A stretch of DNA of 64,000 nucleotides from Psychrobacter immobilis (GCA_904846145.1 CAJGZL010000001.1:1612001-1676000), one strand, 5' to 3'; shown: positions 1 through 8,939, numbered from the stretch's first letter. Made by a program: numbers and translations. Notes: generated by a model from the sequence alone, not told the origin.

Positions 1-69
1 AAGCGCTATTGGCTGGCACAAAATGTCGATGTCAACTATATGATGGCAGTACAAAAACCATTAGCGTAG
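1..69 (+). CDS. ubiG: UbiG C-terminus (partial), ubiquinone biosynthesis O-methyltransferase
   Basis: The window opens inside a reading frame that ends with a TAG stop after 22 residues. The tail contains the run NVDVNYM, which matches the C-terminal VDVNYM signature of UbiG, the SAM-dependent enzyme that performs both O-methylations in ubiquinone synthesis. The next gene is mupP, and ubiG-mupP-yciK is a known gene order in Pseudomonas, which supports the call. Only the extreme C-terminus is visible, so nothing can be said about the catalytic domain. Confidence 0.8.
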   Translation, partial: KRYWLAQNVDVNYMMAVQKPLA

Positions 70-92
70 ATTTAAAGTATGGTATTGATAAT

Positions 93-182
93 CTAAGTAC
101 TACTAATCTAAACGCTAATAGCCTAAATATTAATAACTTAAATACTAATAACGTAAATACTAATAACGTAAATACTAATAAA
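93..182. repeat. Six tandem 15-bp repeats between ubiG and mupP
   Basis: Six consecutive units of 15 bp, approximating CTAAATACTAATAAC, fill the gap between the ubiG stop and the mupP start. The last three are nearly identical and the earlier ones have diverged. The period is a multiple of three, so a frame that starts inside the ubiG tail reads through as a pentapeptide repeat (LNTNN/VNTNN). That frame begins within ubiG and is not considered a gene. Function is unknown. Copy number could vary by slippage and change the distance between the two genes. Confidence 0.85.
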
Positions 183-208
183 TTAATAATAAGATAAGAG
201 CTTTTATC

Positions 209-919
209 ATGACTAACTTTGTAAATGCGGTACTGTTCGATCTTGATGGGACTTTGGTTGACACTGCCGCAGACTTTGTGCGTATTATCGGCAAAATGAG
301 TCTTGAGAATAACTGGCAAGCGCCTGATCAGAATGACATCCGTGAGCAAGTTTCAGCTGGAGCCTCAGCGATGGTACAGTTGATGCTCCGACATAATGGA
401 CAGACCACCGTCAGCCAAGAAGAGCTACTTGAGTTTCGACAGCAGTTCTTGGATGATTATGAAGCGGATATTTGTGTCGATAGCTGTCTTTTTGAGCAAC
501 TCGATGAGGTATTAATCTTCTTAGAATCAAAACAAGTACCTTGGGGTATTGTCACTAACAAGCCACGCTACTTGGCTGAACAATTACTAGAAAAAATGAA
601 CTTGCATGAGCGCTGTACCGTACTGGTCTGTCCTGATGATGTGGCGCGTACTAAGCCCGATCCTGAGCCTATGTATTTGGCGCTAGAAAAGCTAGGCATG
701 CCGCGTGGTGGCGCGGCTAGCGTGTTATATGTGGGCGATCATATCCGTGATATTGAGGCGGGCAGGGCAGCTGGTATGCCAACTATTTTGGCGGCATATG
801 GTTATATTCCACCAGAGGATCAAAAAACTATTAAGAAGTGGAACGCAACATACATCGTCGAGACCCCGATGCAGCTAAAAAATCTGTTAGTGGATTCTGG
901 CAAATTTGATTATTTATAG
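209..919 (+). CDS. mupP: N-acetylmuramic acid 6-phosphate phosphatase MupP (HAD family)
   Basis: This 236-residue HAD subfamily IA phosphatase has motif I DLDGTLVD (nucleophile D11, acid D13), motif II in TNKP (116-119), lysine K149 in TKPDPEP, and motif IV GDHIRD (176-181). It resembles phosphoglycolate phosphatase. However, the position after ubiG and before yciK, plus motifs such as WGIVTNKP and AAYGYIPPED, match Pseudomonas MupP. MupP dephosphorylates MurNAc-6-phosphate in the cytoplasmic peptidoglycan-recycling route that bypasses MurB and MurA and confers fosfomycin tolerance. The ATG follows a purine-rich AAGATAAGAG. Activity on 2-phosphoglycolate cannot be excluded from sequence alone. 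Confidence 0.82.
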   Translation: MTNFVNAVLFDLDGTLVDTAADFVRIIGKMSLENNWQAPDQNDIREQVSAGASAMVQLMLRHNGQTTVSQEELLEFRQQFLDDYEADICVDSCLFEQLDEVLIFLESKQVPWGIVTNKPRYLAEQLLEKMNLHERCTVLVCPDDVARTKPDPEPMYLALEKLGMPRGGAASVLYVGDHIRDIEAGRAAGMPTILAAYGYIPPEDQKTIKKWNATYIVETPMQLKNLLVDSGKFDYL

Positions 920-995
920 TGCAATCCTCTACACACCTTTTAAAGTTGAACGTTTTTAAATCCCCTATAAATTCTAAAAGATAAGTATCAAGTCT

Positions 996-1820
996 ATGAC
1001 CAATTATTCTCATAAAGACACCAAACAAACTACTAAGCAAGATTCTAATCACTCATTGACTCATGAGGAGATTCGTAACTTTGTCGCCACCGAGAATTGC
1101 CTACAAGGCAAGACTATCTTGGTGACAGGTGCAGGGGCAGGTATTGGACGCGTTGCGGCTTTGAGTTATGCAAGCTATGGTGCAACGGTGCTATTATTAG
1201 GCCGTACTAGTAGCAAGCTAGAAGCGGTTTATGACGAGATTGAGAGCAGTGGTGGTAAGCAACCTGCTATCTTACCGATGGATTTGGAAAAGGCCAGTTA
1301 CGCAGAGATGCAGCAGTTAGAAGGATTGATCAATAAAGAGTTCGGTCAACTTGATGGTATATTAAACAATGCAGGCATACTTGGCGAGATGACGCCGCTT
1401 GAGATGTATGATGTCGATACTTTTACTAAAGTTATGCAAGTGAACTTTACCGCAACTTTTATGCTGACCCAAGCGCTATTGCCACTATTAAAAGACGCAG
1501 CTAACGGCTCTATCGTATTTACATCAAGCACAGTTGGCACGCATCCACGCGCGTTTTGGGGTGCTTATGCGCTATCAAAACAAGGCGTTGAGGGTATGAG
1601 TGATATCTTTACTCAAGAGACTCAAAATACGACTAATTTGCGCTTTAACTGTATTAATCCAGGCGGTACCCGTACTAACATGCGCGCGCATGCGTTCCCT
1701 GGTGAGAGTCCTATGAGTTTAAAGACCCCTGAGGACATTATGGCAGGTTATATTTGCTTGATGAGTGATGCCAGTATCGGCGTACGCGGACAAGTGGTGG
1801 CGCTACAACCAAAACAGTAA
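996..1820 (+). CDS. yciK: YciK-type short-chain dehydrogenase/reductase
   Basis: This 274-residue classical SDR has the nucleotide-binding motif TGAGAGIG (44-51), NNAG (124-127), a catalytic serine in FTSS (near 177) and YxxxK (Y191, K195). The C-terminal part contains NCINPGGTRTNMRA, as in E. coli YciK. The physiological substrate of this family is not known. The protein has about 25 extra hydrophilic residues at its N-terminus (KDTKQTTKQDSNHS) before the conserved start of the fold. The gene lies 76 bp downstream of mupP on the same strand and is probably co-transcribed with it. Confidence 0.88.
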   Translation: MTNYSHKDTKQTTKQDSNHSLTHEEIRNFVATENCLQGKTILVTGAGAGIGRVAALSYASYGATVLLLGRTSSKLEAVYDEIESSGGKQPAILPMDLEKASYAEMQQLEGLINKEFGQLDGILNNAGILGEMTPLEMYDVDTFTKVMQVNFTATFMLTQALLPLLKDAANGSIVFTSSTVGTHPRAFWGAYALSKQGVEGMSDIFTQETQNTTNLRFNCINPGGTRTNMRAHAFPGESPMSLKTPEDIMAGYICLMSDASIGVRGQVVALQPKQ

Positions 1821-2011
1821 TGCTCTAAATCATATACTTTGAATCCTATCATTTAAGCCACATAATTTTTGCTTAAATTGTGTGAATAACTAAGTCGATT
1901 AGCCTATTAAAATAAGCTAAACCTAACCCCATCTAGCTGTTCTTAAAGACTTTATTATATTAATAATAATCTTAGAGTCAAAATTTTTAAAACCATTAAA
2001 AAGGATAAGTT

Positions 2012-2296
2012 ATGGCAGGTGGATGGGCAAGAGATGGGGCAGAGCATGAGCAGATGGACGCGACCGTCAATGATGCATTAGAGCGCGTGCGTAGCTCGCT
2101 ACCTAAAGGGGATAGTGCAGAATTCTGTGATGAGTGCGGTAATGCTATTCCAGAGGCGCGGCGAATAGCCGTACTTGGCGTACAGCACTGTATAGGCTGT
2201 CAAAATGAGCTTGAAAGAGAAGCCAAAGCTATTGAGCTATTTAATCGCCGTGGCAGTAAAGCAGTCAACTACGTTGAAGTGGATGTTTATCATTAA
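2012..2296 (+). CDS. DksA/TraR-type C4 zinc-finger protein (YbiI-like)
   Basis: The product is 94 residues. Its N-terminus MAGGWARDGAEHEQ and its NRRGSK motif resemble E. coli YbiI. Four cysteines (C39, C42, C60, C63) form the CxxC-x17-CxxC zinc site of the DksA/TraR family. The coiled-coil tip of DksA is missing, so it may or may not modulate RNA polymerase. AAGGAT sits 8 bp before the ATG. A strong bidirectional terminator follows. Confidence 0.85.
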   Translation: MAGGWARDGAEHEQMDATVNDALERVRSSLPKGDSAEFCDECGNAIPEARRIAVLGVQHCIGCQNELEREAKAIELFNRRGSKAVNYVEVDVYH

Positions 2297-2322
2297 TTTA
2301 TTGTGAATTATTCAGCTTCATA

Positions 2323-2362
2323 AAAAACCCCTGCCAAATAATGGTCAGGGGTTTTATTTTTT
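2323..2362. terminator. Bidirectional intrinsic terminator
   Basis: AAAACCCCTG pairs with CAGGGGTTTT around a short loop, with A- and T-runs on both sides. It can end the zinc-finger gene from the left and ompR from the right. Confidence 0.9.
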
Positions 2363-2384
2363 TACTAATATACAGAGCCGTTAG

Positions 2385-3149
2385 CTATTCTGTGTCAGCA
2401 CTAGTCGCTTCTGGCTCAGCTTCGTCTGGTACGAATACGTAACCTACACCCCAAACGGTCTGAATATAACGGGCTTGTGAAGGGTTGTCCTCAATCAGAC
2501 GGCGCAAGCGTGAGACTTGTACGTCGATAGAGCGTTCCATAGCACCCCACTCACGACCACGGGCTAGATTCATCAGCTTATCACGAGTCAAGGGCTCACG
2601 CGGATGCTGAACTAAGGCTTTGAGTACAGAAAACTCACCCGTAGTCAAAGTGACAACATTACCATCGCGCTTTAAAGTACGTGTAGAGAGATCGAGTGTC
2701 CATGGACCAAACTCCACTACCTCTAGCTGATAACTAGGCGCACCTGGTAGCTCACGGTTTTGACGACGTAGCACAGCTTTGATACGGGCGAGCAGCTCTT
2801 TTGGATTAAAGGGCTTGGGCAAGTAGTCATCAGCGCCTGCTTCCAAGCCGGCGATACGATCCGCATCGCCGCCTTTTGCAGTCAACATAATGATAGGAAT
2901 ATCCGCATTATCTTCACGCAAGCGCTTACAGATACTGATACCGTCTTCGCCCGGTAGCATCAGATCTAACACCACTAAGGAGAACAGTTCACGTTGCATG
3001 AGTTTATCCATCTGACTACCGTCATGCGCGGTACGCACGACAAAACCATCATCTTCTAGGAAGCGTTGTAGCAAAGAGCGCAAGCGGGCGTCATCATCAA
3101 CAACTAAAATGCGCTGAGTCATAGTATCTAAGCTTTTATTATCAGTCAT
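2385..3149 (-). CDS. ompR: OmpR family response regulator
   Basis: This 254-residue protein is close to E. coli OmpR along its whole length. The receiver domain has acidic residues D18-D20, phosphoacceptor D62 in LDLMLPGEDG, T90 and K112. The linker ELPGAPS is conserved. The C-terminal winged helix contains HPREPL, RDKLMNLARGRE, AMERSIDVQ and RYIQTVWGVGYVF. OmpR regulates porin and envelope genes in response to its sensor EnvZ. No histidine kinase gene lies beside it: downstream is the shared terminator and upstream is tex. An alternative start is Met10 (TQRILVVDDD). Confidence 0.95.
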   Translation of the reverse strand: MTDNKSLDTMTQRILVVDDDARLRSLLQRFLEDDGFVVRTAHDGSQMDKLMQRELFSLVVLDLMLPGEDGISICKRLREDNADIPIIMLTAKGGDADRIAGLEAGADDYLPKPFNPKELLARIKAVLRRQNRELPGAPSYQLEVVEFGPWTLDLSTRTLKRDGNVVTLTTGEFSVLKALVQHPREPLTRDKLMNLARGREWGAMERSIDVQVSRLRRLIEDNPSQARYIQTVWGVGYVFVPDEAEPEATSADTE

Positions 3150-3502
3150 GAATAAATCCTTTATTGAGCGTTATTATTTTCAAAGGCTACGAATAAGTCA
3201 GTTATTGTCCACTAGATCGAGACAGCTAAAAGTTAATATCACCTTATCACAGCTTTGAGGCAACCGTCAGTTATAACTAATATATATGGGTTCACCGCTT
3301 TAGTGTATAAGATTGCATCACTAAATGCATCACTCATAGACATAAATGCTGTATGCGTTTGTTTACTACGCCGATAAATCTATAATTAAAGGATAATTTG
3401 AGGCTAAAAAGCGATAAAAAACCGCGATAAGAGAAAAACAATTTTTATTCATTCAGCTTTTGCTATAATGCCAAACACCATTTCTCAACGATTGATAAGC
3501 AT
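3150..3502. promoter_or_regulatory. Divergent ompR/tex intergenic region with tex promoter candidate
   Basis: This 353-bp gene-free stretch lies between two divergent genes. TATAAT at 3464-3469, preceded by TGC, is a good extended -10 about 35 bp upstream of the tex ATG. The -35 region is AT-rich and poorly matched. No clear operator was recognised on the ompR side. Confidence 0.5.
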
Positions 3503-6022
3503 ATGAGTAGCACTGAACCCTTAACGTCATCGCCAGCCTCAACCTTTCAAGGCTTAGATGCAACCACACACGCGAATATTCACGACAAGCTTGCTCGCGC
3601 GCTTGGCATTAAGACAGCTCAAGTCAATGCGTTTGTCAAACTCTACGATGAAGGAGATACGGTGCCGTTTATTGCGCGTTACCGTAAAGAGAAAACCCAA
3701 AATCTCGATGATGTACAGTTACGGGCGCTCGAGAAGATGCTTAATTATGAGCGCGATATGGCAACTCGTCGGCTAAAGATTACCGAGCTGCTAAATGTCC
3801 AAGGCAACTTGAGTGATGAGCTGCAAGCACGCATTGATAATGCGACCTCTAAGCTTGAGCTTGAAGACATCTACTTGCCATATCGTCCACGCCGACGCTC
3901 TCCTGCTGCAAAAGCACGCGCTGCTGGCCTAGATGTGGCTGCACAAGCATTGTTAACGCAACAGATTACCCCAACAGCTGCTTTGGCTGATTATCAGCTG
4001 CCTGCGACTATCAAAGATGATAGTGGTAATGAGATCGAGGTCGATTTTGGCGATATAGACAAGCAGCTGGCGGGTGTACAAGCTATTATCGTTGATGAAT
4101 GGACGCAAGCACTCACTCTTTTAGATAATCTGCGCAACGGTTTTGCGAAGACGGCTAGTATCGTCTCAACGGTCGCCAGTGATGACAAGCGAGAAGTTGG
4201 CGAGAAGTTTAAAGACTACTTTGAGCATAGCGAGAGCTTAGCGCGTCTGCCCAATCATCGCCTGCTTGCGATGCTGCGTGGTCGTCAAGAAAACGTACTA
4301 GGTCTCAAGATTGAAGGTGAAGATGCGCCTTTTATTGATAAAATAATCAACAACTTTGATATTGCTGATACTACGCCTGTAGAGCGTCATGAATTCTTGA
4401 CTGAGGCGGCTAATAGCTTATGGAAAGATAAGTGGCGTCCGCACATTGAGCATCGCCTATTGACCCAAAAGCGTCTGAGCGCTGAGGCGGATGCTATTGA
4501 TGTGTTTGCCAGTAATTTACAACATCTGCTAATGTCCGCACCTGCTGGTCGTAAAGTGATTTTAGGCGTCGATCCTGGCATCCGTCATGGTGTCAAAATG
4601 GCGGTTATTGATGCACAAGGTCATGTCATGAGAGATGGCGAGGACAAACCCGTTATTGCTACCGTGTATCCATTTGCCCCTGATAATAAGATGACTGAGG
4701 CCAAAACAGTTATTGATCATCTGCTAAGCACTTATACTATCGATCTAGTGGCTATCGGTAATGGTACAGCCAGTCGCGAAACTGATGCGATGATCAAACA
4801 GATTCTCCAAGCTAATGACGCCTTGCATGCCAAAGCAGTTATTGTCAATGAGTCAGGAGCGTCCGTGTACTCAGCGAGCGAGCTGGCAAGTGATGAGCTG
4901 GCAGATTTAGATGTCTCAGTGCGCGGTGCAGTCTCTATTGCTCGCCGCTTACAAGATCCGTTGTCTGAGCTAGTAAAAGTCGACCCGAAAGCTATCGGTG
5001 TTGGTCAATACCAGCATGATGTTAACCAAAATCAGCTAGCCGATAGCTTAGATAAAGTGACTCAAGATAGTGTGAACGCCGTTGGGGTTGATGTAAATAC
5101 TGCTAGTCCTGCTATTTTGACGCACATCGCTGGTCTAAATAAAAACGTCGCGCAGCAAATCGTCACTTATCGAAAAGAACATGGCGCGTTTGCTAGTCGT
5201 GAAGATCTAAAAAGTGTCCCACGCTTAGGGATAAAAACTTTTGAGCAAGCCGCAGGTTTTTTGCGCATTAATGACGGTAGTAATCCTTTAGATGCCACAG
5301 GCGTGCATCCGGAGAGCTATGCGTTGGTTGCTGATTTATTGACGCAAGCAGGTAAAGACTTGAGTGAAATAATCGGTAACGATGGCGTATTGAACAGTAT
5401 AGATACTACCGCTATTGCCGCTAATGATGACAATATCAGCGTCAAAGCTATTTTAGATGAGCTGGCAAAACCTGCTCGCGATCCGCGTCCTGAGTTCAAA
5501 ACAGCAAGCTTCCGTGACGATGTGAATAGCATTAAAGATTTAACAGAAGGTATGATGCTTGAGGGTGTGGTGACTAACGTCACAGCCTTTGGTTGTTTCG
5601 TCGATGTTGGTGTTCATCAAGATGGTTTAGTGCATATCTCACAGATGGCGAATGACTTTGTCGCTGATCCTATGAATCGCGTCAAGCCTGGCGATATTAT
5701 CTCCGTACGGGTGATCTCTATCGATGAAAAACGGGGTCGTATTGGCTTCAGTATGAAGCCTGAGGCTGAAAAACCAGTACGTCCAGCAGCGAAGTATACG
5801 ACGGCAAATGTTGCTAATAATGATGACAAGGCCAGTCGTCCACGTAGTAGTCGTTCAGCTGGCGATAAGCGTCCCTCTAAGCCTAAGCGTCAACATAGTA
5901 ATAATAATCCTAATGATAGTCGTAGCAAGGCTCCGCGTGCCGAAAAAGCAGAATCGCCTAGCAAAATGGGCACGCTTGGTGCGTTACTACAAGAAGCAGG
6001 CGTCAGCAAATCTAAAAAATAA
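3503..6022 (+). CDS. tex: Tex family transcription accessory / RNA-binding protein
   Basis: The 839-residue protein has the Tex domain order. An N-terminal helical region (with VPFIARYRKEKT) is followed by a YqgF/RNase H-like domain from about residue 352 (GVDPGIRHGVKMAV), helix-hairpin-helix repeats at about 527-595, and an S1 RNA-binding domain at about 680-755 (GVVTNVTAFGCFVDVG). The last 80 residues are a basic, low-complexity tail rich in Arg, Lys, Ser and Asn. Tex binds nucleic acid and affects transcription and RNA metabolism; its exact role is unsettled. The ATG lies 35 bp after a TATAAT box, and an intrinsic terminator follows. Confidence 0.93.
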   Translation: MSSTEPLTSSPASTFQGLDATTHANIHDKLARALGIKTAQVNAFVKLYDEGDTVPFIARYRKEKTQNLDDVQLRALEKMLNYERDMATRRLKITELLNVQGNLSDELQARIDNATSKLELEDIYLPYRPRRRSPAAKARAAGLDVAAQALLTQQITPTAALADYQLPATIKDDSGNEIEVDFGDIDKQLAGVQAIIVDEWTQALTLLDNLRNGFAKTASIVSTVASDDKREVGEKFKDYFEHSESLARLPNHRLLAMLRGRQENVLGLKIEGEDAPFIDKIINNFDIADTTPVERHEFLTEAANSLWKDKWRPHIEHRLLTQKRLSAEADAIDVFASNLQHLLMSAPAGRKVILGVDPGIRHGVKMAVIDAQGHVMRDGEDKPVIATVYPFAPDNKMTEAKTVIDHLLSTYTIDLVAIGNGTASRETDAMIKQILQANDALHAKAVIVNESGASVYSASELASDELADLDVSVRGAVSIARRLQDPLSELVKVDPKAIGVGQYQHDVNQNQLADSLDKVTQDSVNAVGVDVNTASPAILTHIAGLNKNVAQQIVTYRKEHGAFASREDLKSVPRLGIKTFEQAAGFLRINDGSNPLDATGVHPESYALVADLLTQAGKDLSEIIGNDGVLNSIDTTAIAANDDNISVKAILDELAKPARDPRPEFKTASFRDDVNSIKDLTEGMMLEGVVTNVTAFGCFVDVGVHQDGLVHISQMANDFVADPMNRVKPGDIISVRVISIDEKRGRIGFSMKPEAEKPVRPAAKYTTANVANNDDKASRPRSSRSAGDKRPSKPKRQHSNNNPNDSRSKAPRAEKAESPSKMGTLGALLQEAGVSKSKK

Positions 6023-6045
6023 TCAATATCTTGGTATTTATACAA

Positions 6046-6076
6046 TAAAAAGGCAGCCTAATGGCTGCCTTTTTTA
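6046..6076 (+). terminator. tex intrinsic terminator
   Basis: AAAAAGGCAGCC and GGCTGCCTTTTTT form a GC-rich hairpin with a T-run directly after tex. Confidence 0.9.
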
Positions 6077-6206
6077 CGCATGATATATAATACTATTTTA
6101 AATATAACTAGGGCGCGTTAAAAAAGTAGAAAGCATATATCTAATTGTTTCTTAATAACGATAAACCAATCAAGGATTGGGCTAGCGTACGCAATAAGAC
6201 ATTTGT

Positions 6207-6578
6207 TTAAAGGCTATCTTCTTCTGAATCCTCTAAATCTTCTTCTAGTAAGTCTTCTTCGTCTGCCAAGACAGGATCTTCAGATATTATTTCTGTCGCT
6301 TGTACCTCTGGGTCTTGCGGCGCTTCTTGTGATGCTGCCATCGGCGCTGTCATTGGCTGTTGGGGGATAGTGTTATCAACACTTGCACGTGAGATAGTTT
6401 GAATTTCACTAACTGCAAACGTACTAAGTTCACTTGCATCAGTATTGTCAACTGTAGTCTCAACAGCGACAGCTTGTTCAGCTGCTGCTGTCATATCAGC
6501 TTGAGCTGCCATTGCTAATGTTGGCATTGTAATAGCAGCACCGATAAGCAGCGATAAAGATAGAGTAGAGTTTTTCAT
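6207..6578 (-). CDS. Small acidic secreted protein of unknown function
   Basis: This 123-residue product starts with a signal peptide (MKNSTLSLSLLIGAAITMPT, then an LAMA-type cleavage site near residue 24). The mature part has no cysteine and is strongly acidic, with a C-terminus made almost only of Glu, Asp, Leu and Ser (EEDLLEEDLEDSEEDSL). It looks intrinsically disordered and is probably periplasmic or secreted. I recognise no family. It stands alone, with AT-rich non-coding DNA upstream. Confidence 0.65.
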   Translation of the reverse strand: MKNSTLSLSLLIGAAITMPTLAMAAQADMTAAAEQAVAVETTVDNTDASELSTFAVSEIQTISRASVDNTIPQQPMTAPMAASQEAPQDPEVQATEIISEDPVLADEEDLLEEDLEDSEEDSL

Positions 6579-6914
6579 TTGTATATTCCTTGATTCATAG
6601 TCTTATATTATTAAATATGAAAATCAAAAAGGTTATTTATATCAAATACTATTCGATACAGCTCACATCTATTTAGTATCTTGAATCTATTTATTTAAGA
6701 TATATAATCTATAAAAAAATAAAATCATGATAATCAATAAACGACTATCACGATTGACTAGTATAGAAAACCGAGTACGTTAGTACTGTTGTTTCTGAAC
6801 CTTAGACATAATGGTAACAAGGACAATACAAGCAGTTCAGTAGTACATCTATGAGAAATCTAACAGACTCGTGCGAACAAGTCATTGAGTGCAACTAATG
6901 TATTATTATTGTCA
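6579..6914. other. AT-rich intergenic region, no recognised feature
   Basis: More than 300 bp with no convincing reading frame. It must hold the promoter of the acidic secreted protein to its left, but no confident -35/-10 pair was chosen. Confidence 0.5.
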
Positions 6915-6947
6915 AATAAAAACAGCATCTTGCTATAAAGATGCTGT
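6915..6947 (-). terminator. Intrinsic terminator of the saccharopine-dehydrogenase-like gene
   Basis: ACAGCATCTT pairs with AAGATGCTGT, followed on the minus strand by TTTTTATTT. Confidence 0.8.
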
Positions 6948-6986
6948 CATTTTAATAGTATAAATGTTGCTTTTTAATTTTTTGCA

Positions 6987-8264
6987 TTAGCTGTCAATTA
7001 CTTCAAAGCTCAGTCCTGCATGATCTTCTAAACGCTGCATGAGCTTGTCACCCATAGCCGAGGCCGGAGTCCAAAATCCGCCCGCTACTTCATCTTGACT
7101 GATATCTTGCGCCAAGCATAAGGCCGACTGCGTCAGCATCCGCGAAGTACTACCATAGCCTGGATCTCTATCCCCTGTTACTTTAGTGCTAATGGTATCT
7201 TGCTTAGTCGTCGTACCAAAAAAGCGAATGTCAAAAAAGCCGTTTTCTTGCTCAGATTTAGAGGGTCCAGAGCCTGATTTTGGTAAGACATGCTTAGACA
7301 GTAGCTCACGACTTGGTTTGAACATCATGGCACTGGCAAAACCTAATAAGCCTACGCTTAAGCCATAGCTCATCAGCTTACCTTTAGTACCATCTTGCAT
7401 CCACATCGCTTCATCATATTTGAACTCACGCCCATACTCATAACTAAGTAACTGGTTACTGCGATGGACGATACGAGTGTTAATACTAGCCATCACAAAA
7501 GGCGCAAGCCAGCGCTTATGCTTATCATCATACTCAGGCTTGCCAACATTTTTTTGACGTAGAGTAGGTGCGTCGCTATCATCATTTAATAGATAGGGAT
7601 TGGCCACTTGCTTACGGCGTGATTTATCTTCACCAACCTCTTCAAAAATAGTCGCCATAGAGGCAATCGTACCGCCAGACAGACCGCCTTTAGCGGCTTT
7701 GACACGCATATGAATTGTTTCACAAGCTTGGTTGAATTTATCTAGTGCTTGCTGCTGAGTAAAGTAAACCCCTAAATCTGAGGGAATAGAGTCAAAGCCG
7801 CAAGAGTTGACAATACGAGCGCCGCTCTGCTTGGCGGTGTCTTGATACTTATCGAGCATGTCTTTGATAAAGATGGCTTCGCCAGTGAGATCGACATAGT
7901 CGGTACCGTTTTGGGCACAGGATTTGATCAGTGGCTCGCCATATTTTAGATAAGGGCCTACCGTTGAGATAATCACTTGCGTCTGCTGGGTCATAGCATC
8001 AAGACTAGCATCATCATCACTATTAGCAATGATAATATCTACCTTATCGGCATCTTCATCCTGTTTGCTAGCTATTTCGTCCTGCAGCTTTTTGAGCTTG
8101 TCTTCATCACGCCCTGCTATCGCCCAAGTCACAGATTTGGACGAATTGTCCTTTTTTTGCTCAGCCAAGAACTGTGCTAAATAATGAGCAGTGATCTGTC
8201 CTACAAAGCTAGTTGCACCATAAAGCACAATGGTATAAGCGCGTTTATCAGTATTAATAGTCAT
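6987..8264 (-). CDS. Saccharopine dehydrogenase-like / trans-acting enoyl reductase family protein
   Basis: The 425-residue protein begins with a Rossmann NAD(P)-binding segment (VLYGATSFVGQITAHYLA, about residues 13-30). Further motifs typical of this family follow: STVGPYLKYGEPLI, DLTGEAIF and NSCGFDSIPSDLG. Relatives are oxidoreductases, including the mycobacterial trans-acting enoyl reductase; lysine metabolism is unlikely. There is a hydrophobic stretch near residue 300 (GLSVGLLGFASAMMF). It is a single gene with its own terminator. The substrate is unknown. Confidence 0.82.
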   Translation of the reverse strand: MTINTDKRAYTIVLYGATSFVGQITAHYLAQFLAEQKKDNSSKSVTWAIAGRDEDKLKKLQDEIASKQDEDADKVDIIIANSDDDASLDAMTQQTQVIISTVGPYLKYGEPLIKSCAQNGTDYVDLTGEAIFIKDMLDKYQDTAKQSGARIVNSCGFDSIPSDLGVYFTQQQALDKFNQACETIHMRVKAAKGGLSGGTIASMATIFEEVGEDKSRRKQVANPYLLNDDSDAPTLRQKNVGKPEYDDKHKRWLAPFVMASINTRIVHRSNQLLSYEYGREFKYDEAMWMQDGTKGKLMSYGLSVGLLGFASAMMFKPSRELLSKHVLPKSGSGPSKSEQENGFFDIRFFGTTTKQDTISTKVTGDRDPGYGSTSRMLTQSALCLAQDISQDEVAGGFWTPASAMGDKLMQRLEDHAGLSFEVIDS

Positions 8265-8716
8265 AAACTATCCTTCATATATAGGGGTAAAAATAAGTTG
8301 TACACAGGATTAGTGTGCCGTAAAAGCTATCACTGTTATAGTTATATTTGTGGATGGTCAGTAATCATGACCAGCAAATAATAAAGCAATAGAGCTGATT
8401 TTTTGGAAGTATTATTTTTCAAAACTAAATAAAATCACCCAATGTGATAAATTCATTACAAATATGGCCCTATTGCTACAAAGGTTACATAACATAGCTC
8501 GAAGATTACTAAAGTGTCTCTTCAAACAAGAAGATTACTGGTATTATTTTTTCAAGTTATCAATAATTATGAAAACAATTAACAATAGCATTGAGATCCT
8601 CTTTTAGTAGTCAAGATTGGCTTTTATCATAAATTTTTACCATGACAAAGCTTACTTTGATACATAAAAGCTCAATGCTAGTACTTTTACTTTTAACCTA
8701 ATTTGAGGAGAATGTT
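8265..8716. other. Intergenic region, no recognised feature
   Basis: About 450 AT-rich bases between divergent genes. A TTGATA sequence about 60 bp before the DUF1328 gene could be a -35 element, but no convincing partner was found. No RNA gene was recognised. Confidence 0.4.
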
Positions 8717-8872
8717 ATGTTTCGTTGGGCTATTATTTTTGCAGTGATCGCACTGCTTGCAAGTTTGCTAGGGTTTGGCGGTGTCGCTGGCCTATCATCA
8801 AACTTAGCTTATATCTTCTTAGTCGTTGCTGTCATCTTGTTCATCGTGGCCTTCATCGGTCGCAAAGTCTAA
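8717..8872 (+). CDS. DUF1328 small membrane protein (YtjA-like)
   Basis: A 51-residue frame starts at an ATG six bases after GAGGAG, an excellent ribosome binding site. The peptide [20 protein letters not shown] continues with [17 protein letters not shown] and ends FIGRKV. It forms two hydrophobic helices around a glycine-rich turn, which is the DUF1328/YtjA pattern. The family is found in the inner membrane and is often stress-induced; its function is unknown. A strong terminator follows. Confidence 0.88.
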   Translation: MFRWAIIFAVIALLASLLGFGGVAGLSSNLAYIFLVVAVILFIVAFIGRKV

Positions 8873-8904
8873 CAGCAAAGTATTCTATATCAATACTTCA
8901 AACA

Positions 8905-8939
8905 TAAAAAAGTCCTCAATATGAATTGAGGACTTTTTT
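8905..8939. terminator. Bidirectional intrinsic terminator
   Basis: AAAAGTCCTCAAT and ATTGAGGACTTTT make a near-perfect hairpin with flanking A/T runs, between the DUF1328 gene and convergent phhB. Confidence 0.9.

Noticed and set aside
9-197. 62-residue reading frame with pentapeptide-like LNTNN repeats
   Set aside because: It begins inside the ubiG C-terminus in another frame and exists only because the 15-bp repeats keep it open. It has no ribosome site.
209-919. Annotation as phosphoglycolate phosphatase (gph)
   Set aside because: The family is shared, but gene order and MupP-specific motifs favour N-acetylmuramic acid 6-phosphate phosphatase.
8725-8907. 60-residue frame over the DUF1328 gene
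   Set aside because: It overlaps the DUF1328 gene in a different frame. The DUF1328 frame has a strong GAGGAG site and a recognisable protein.
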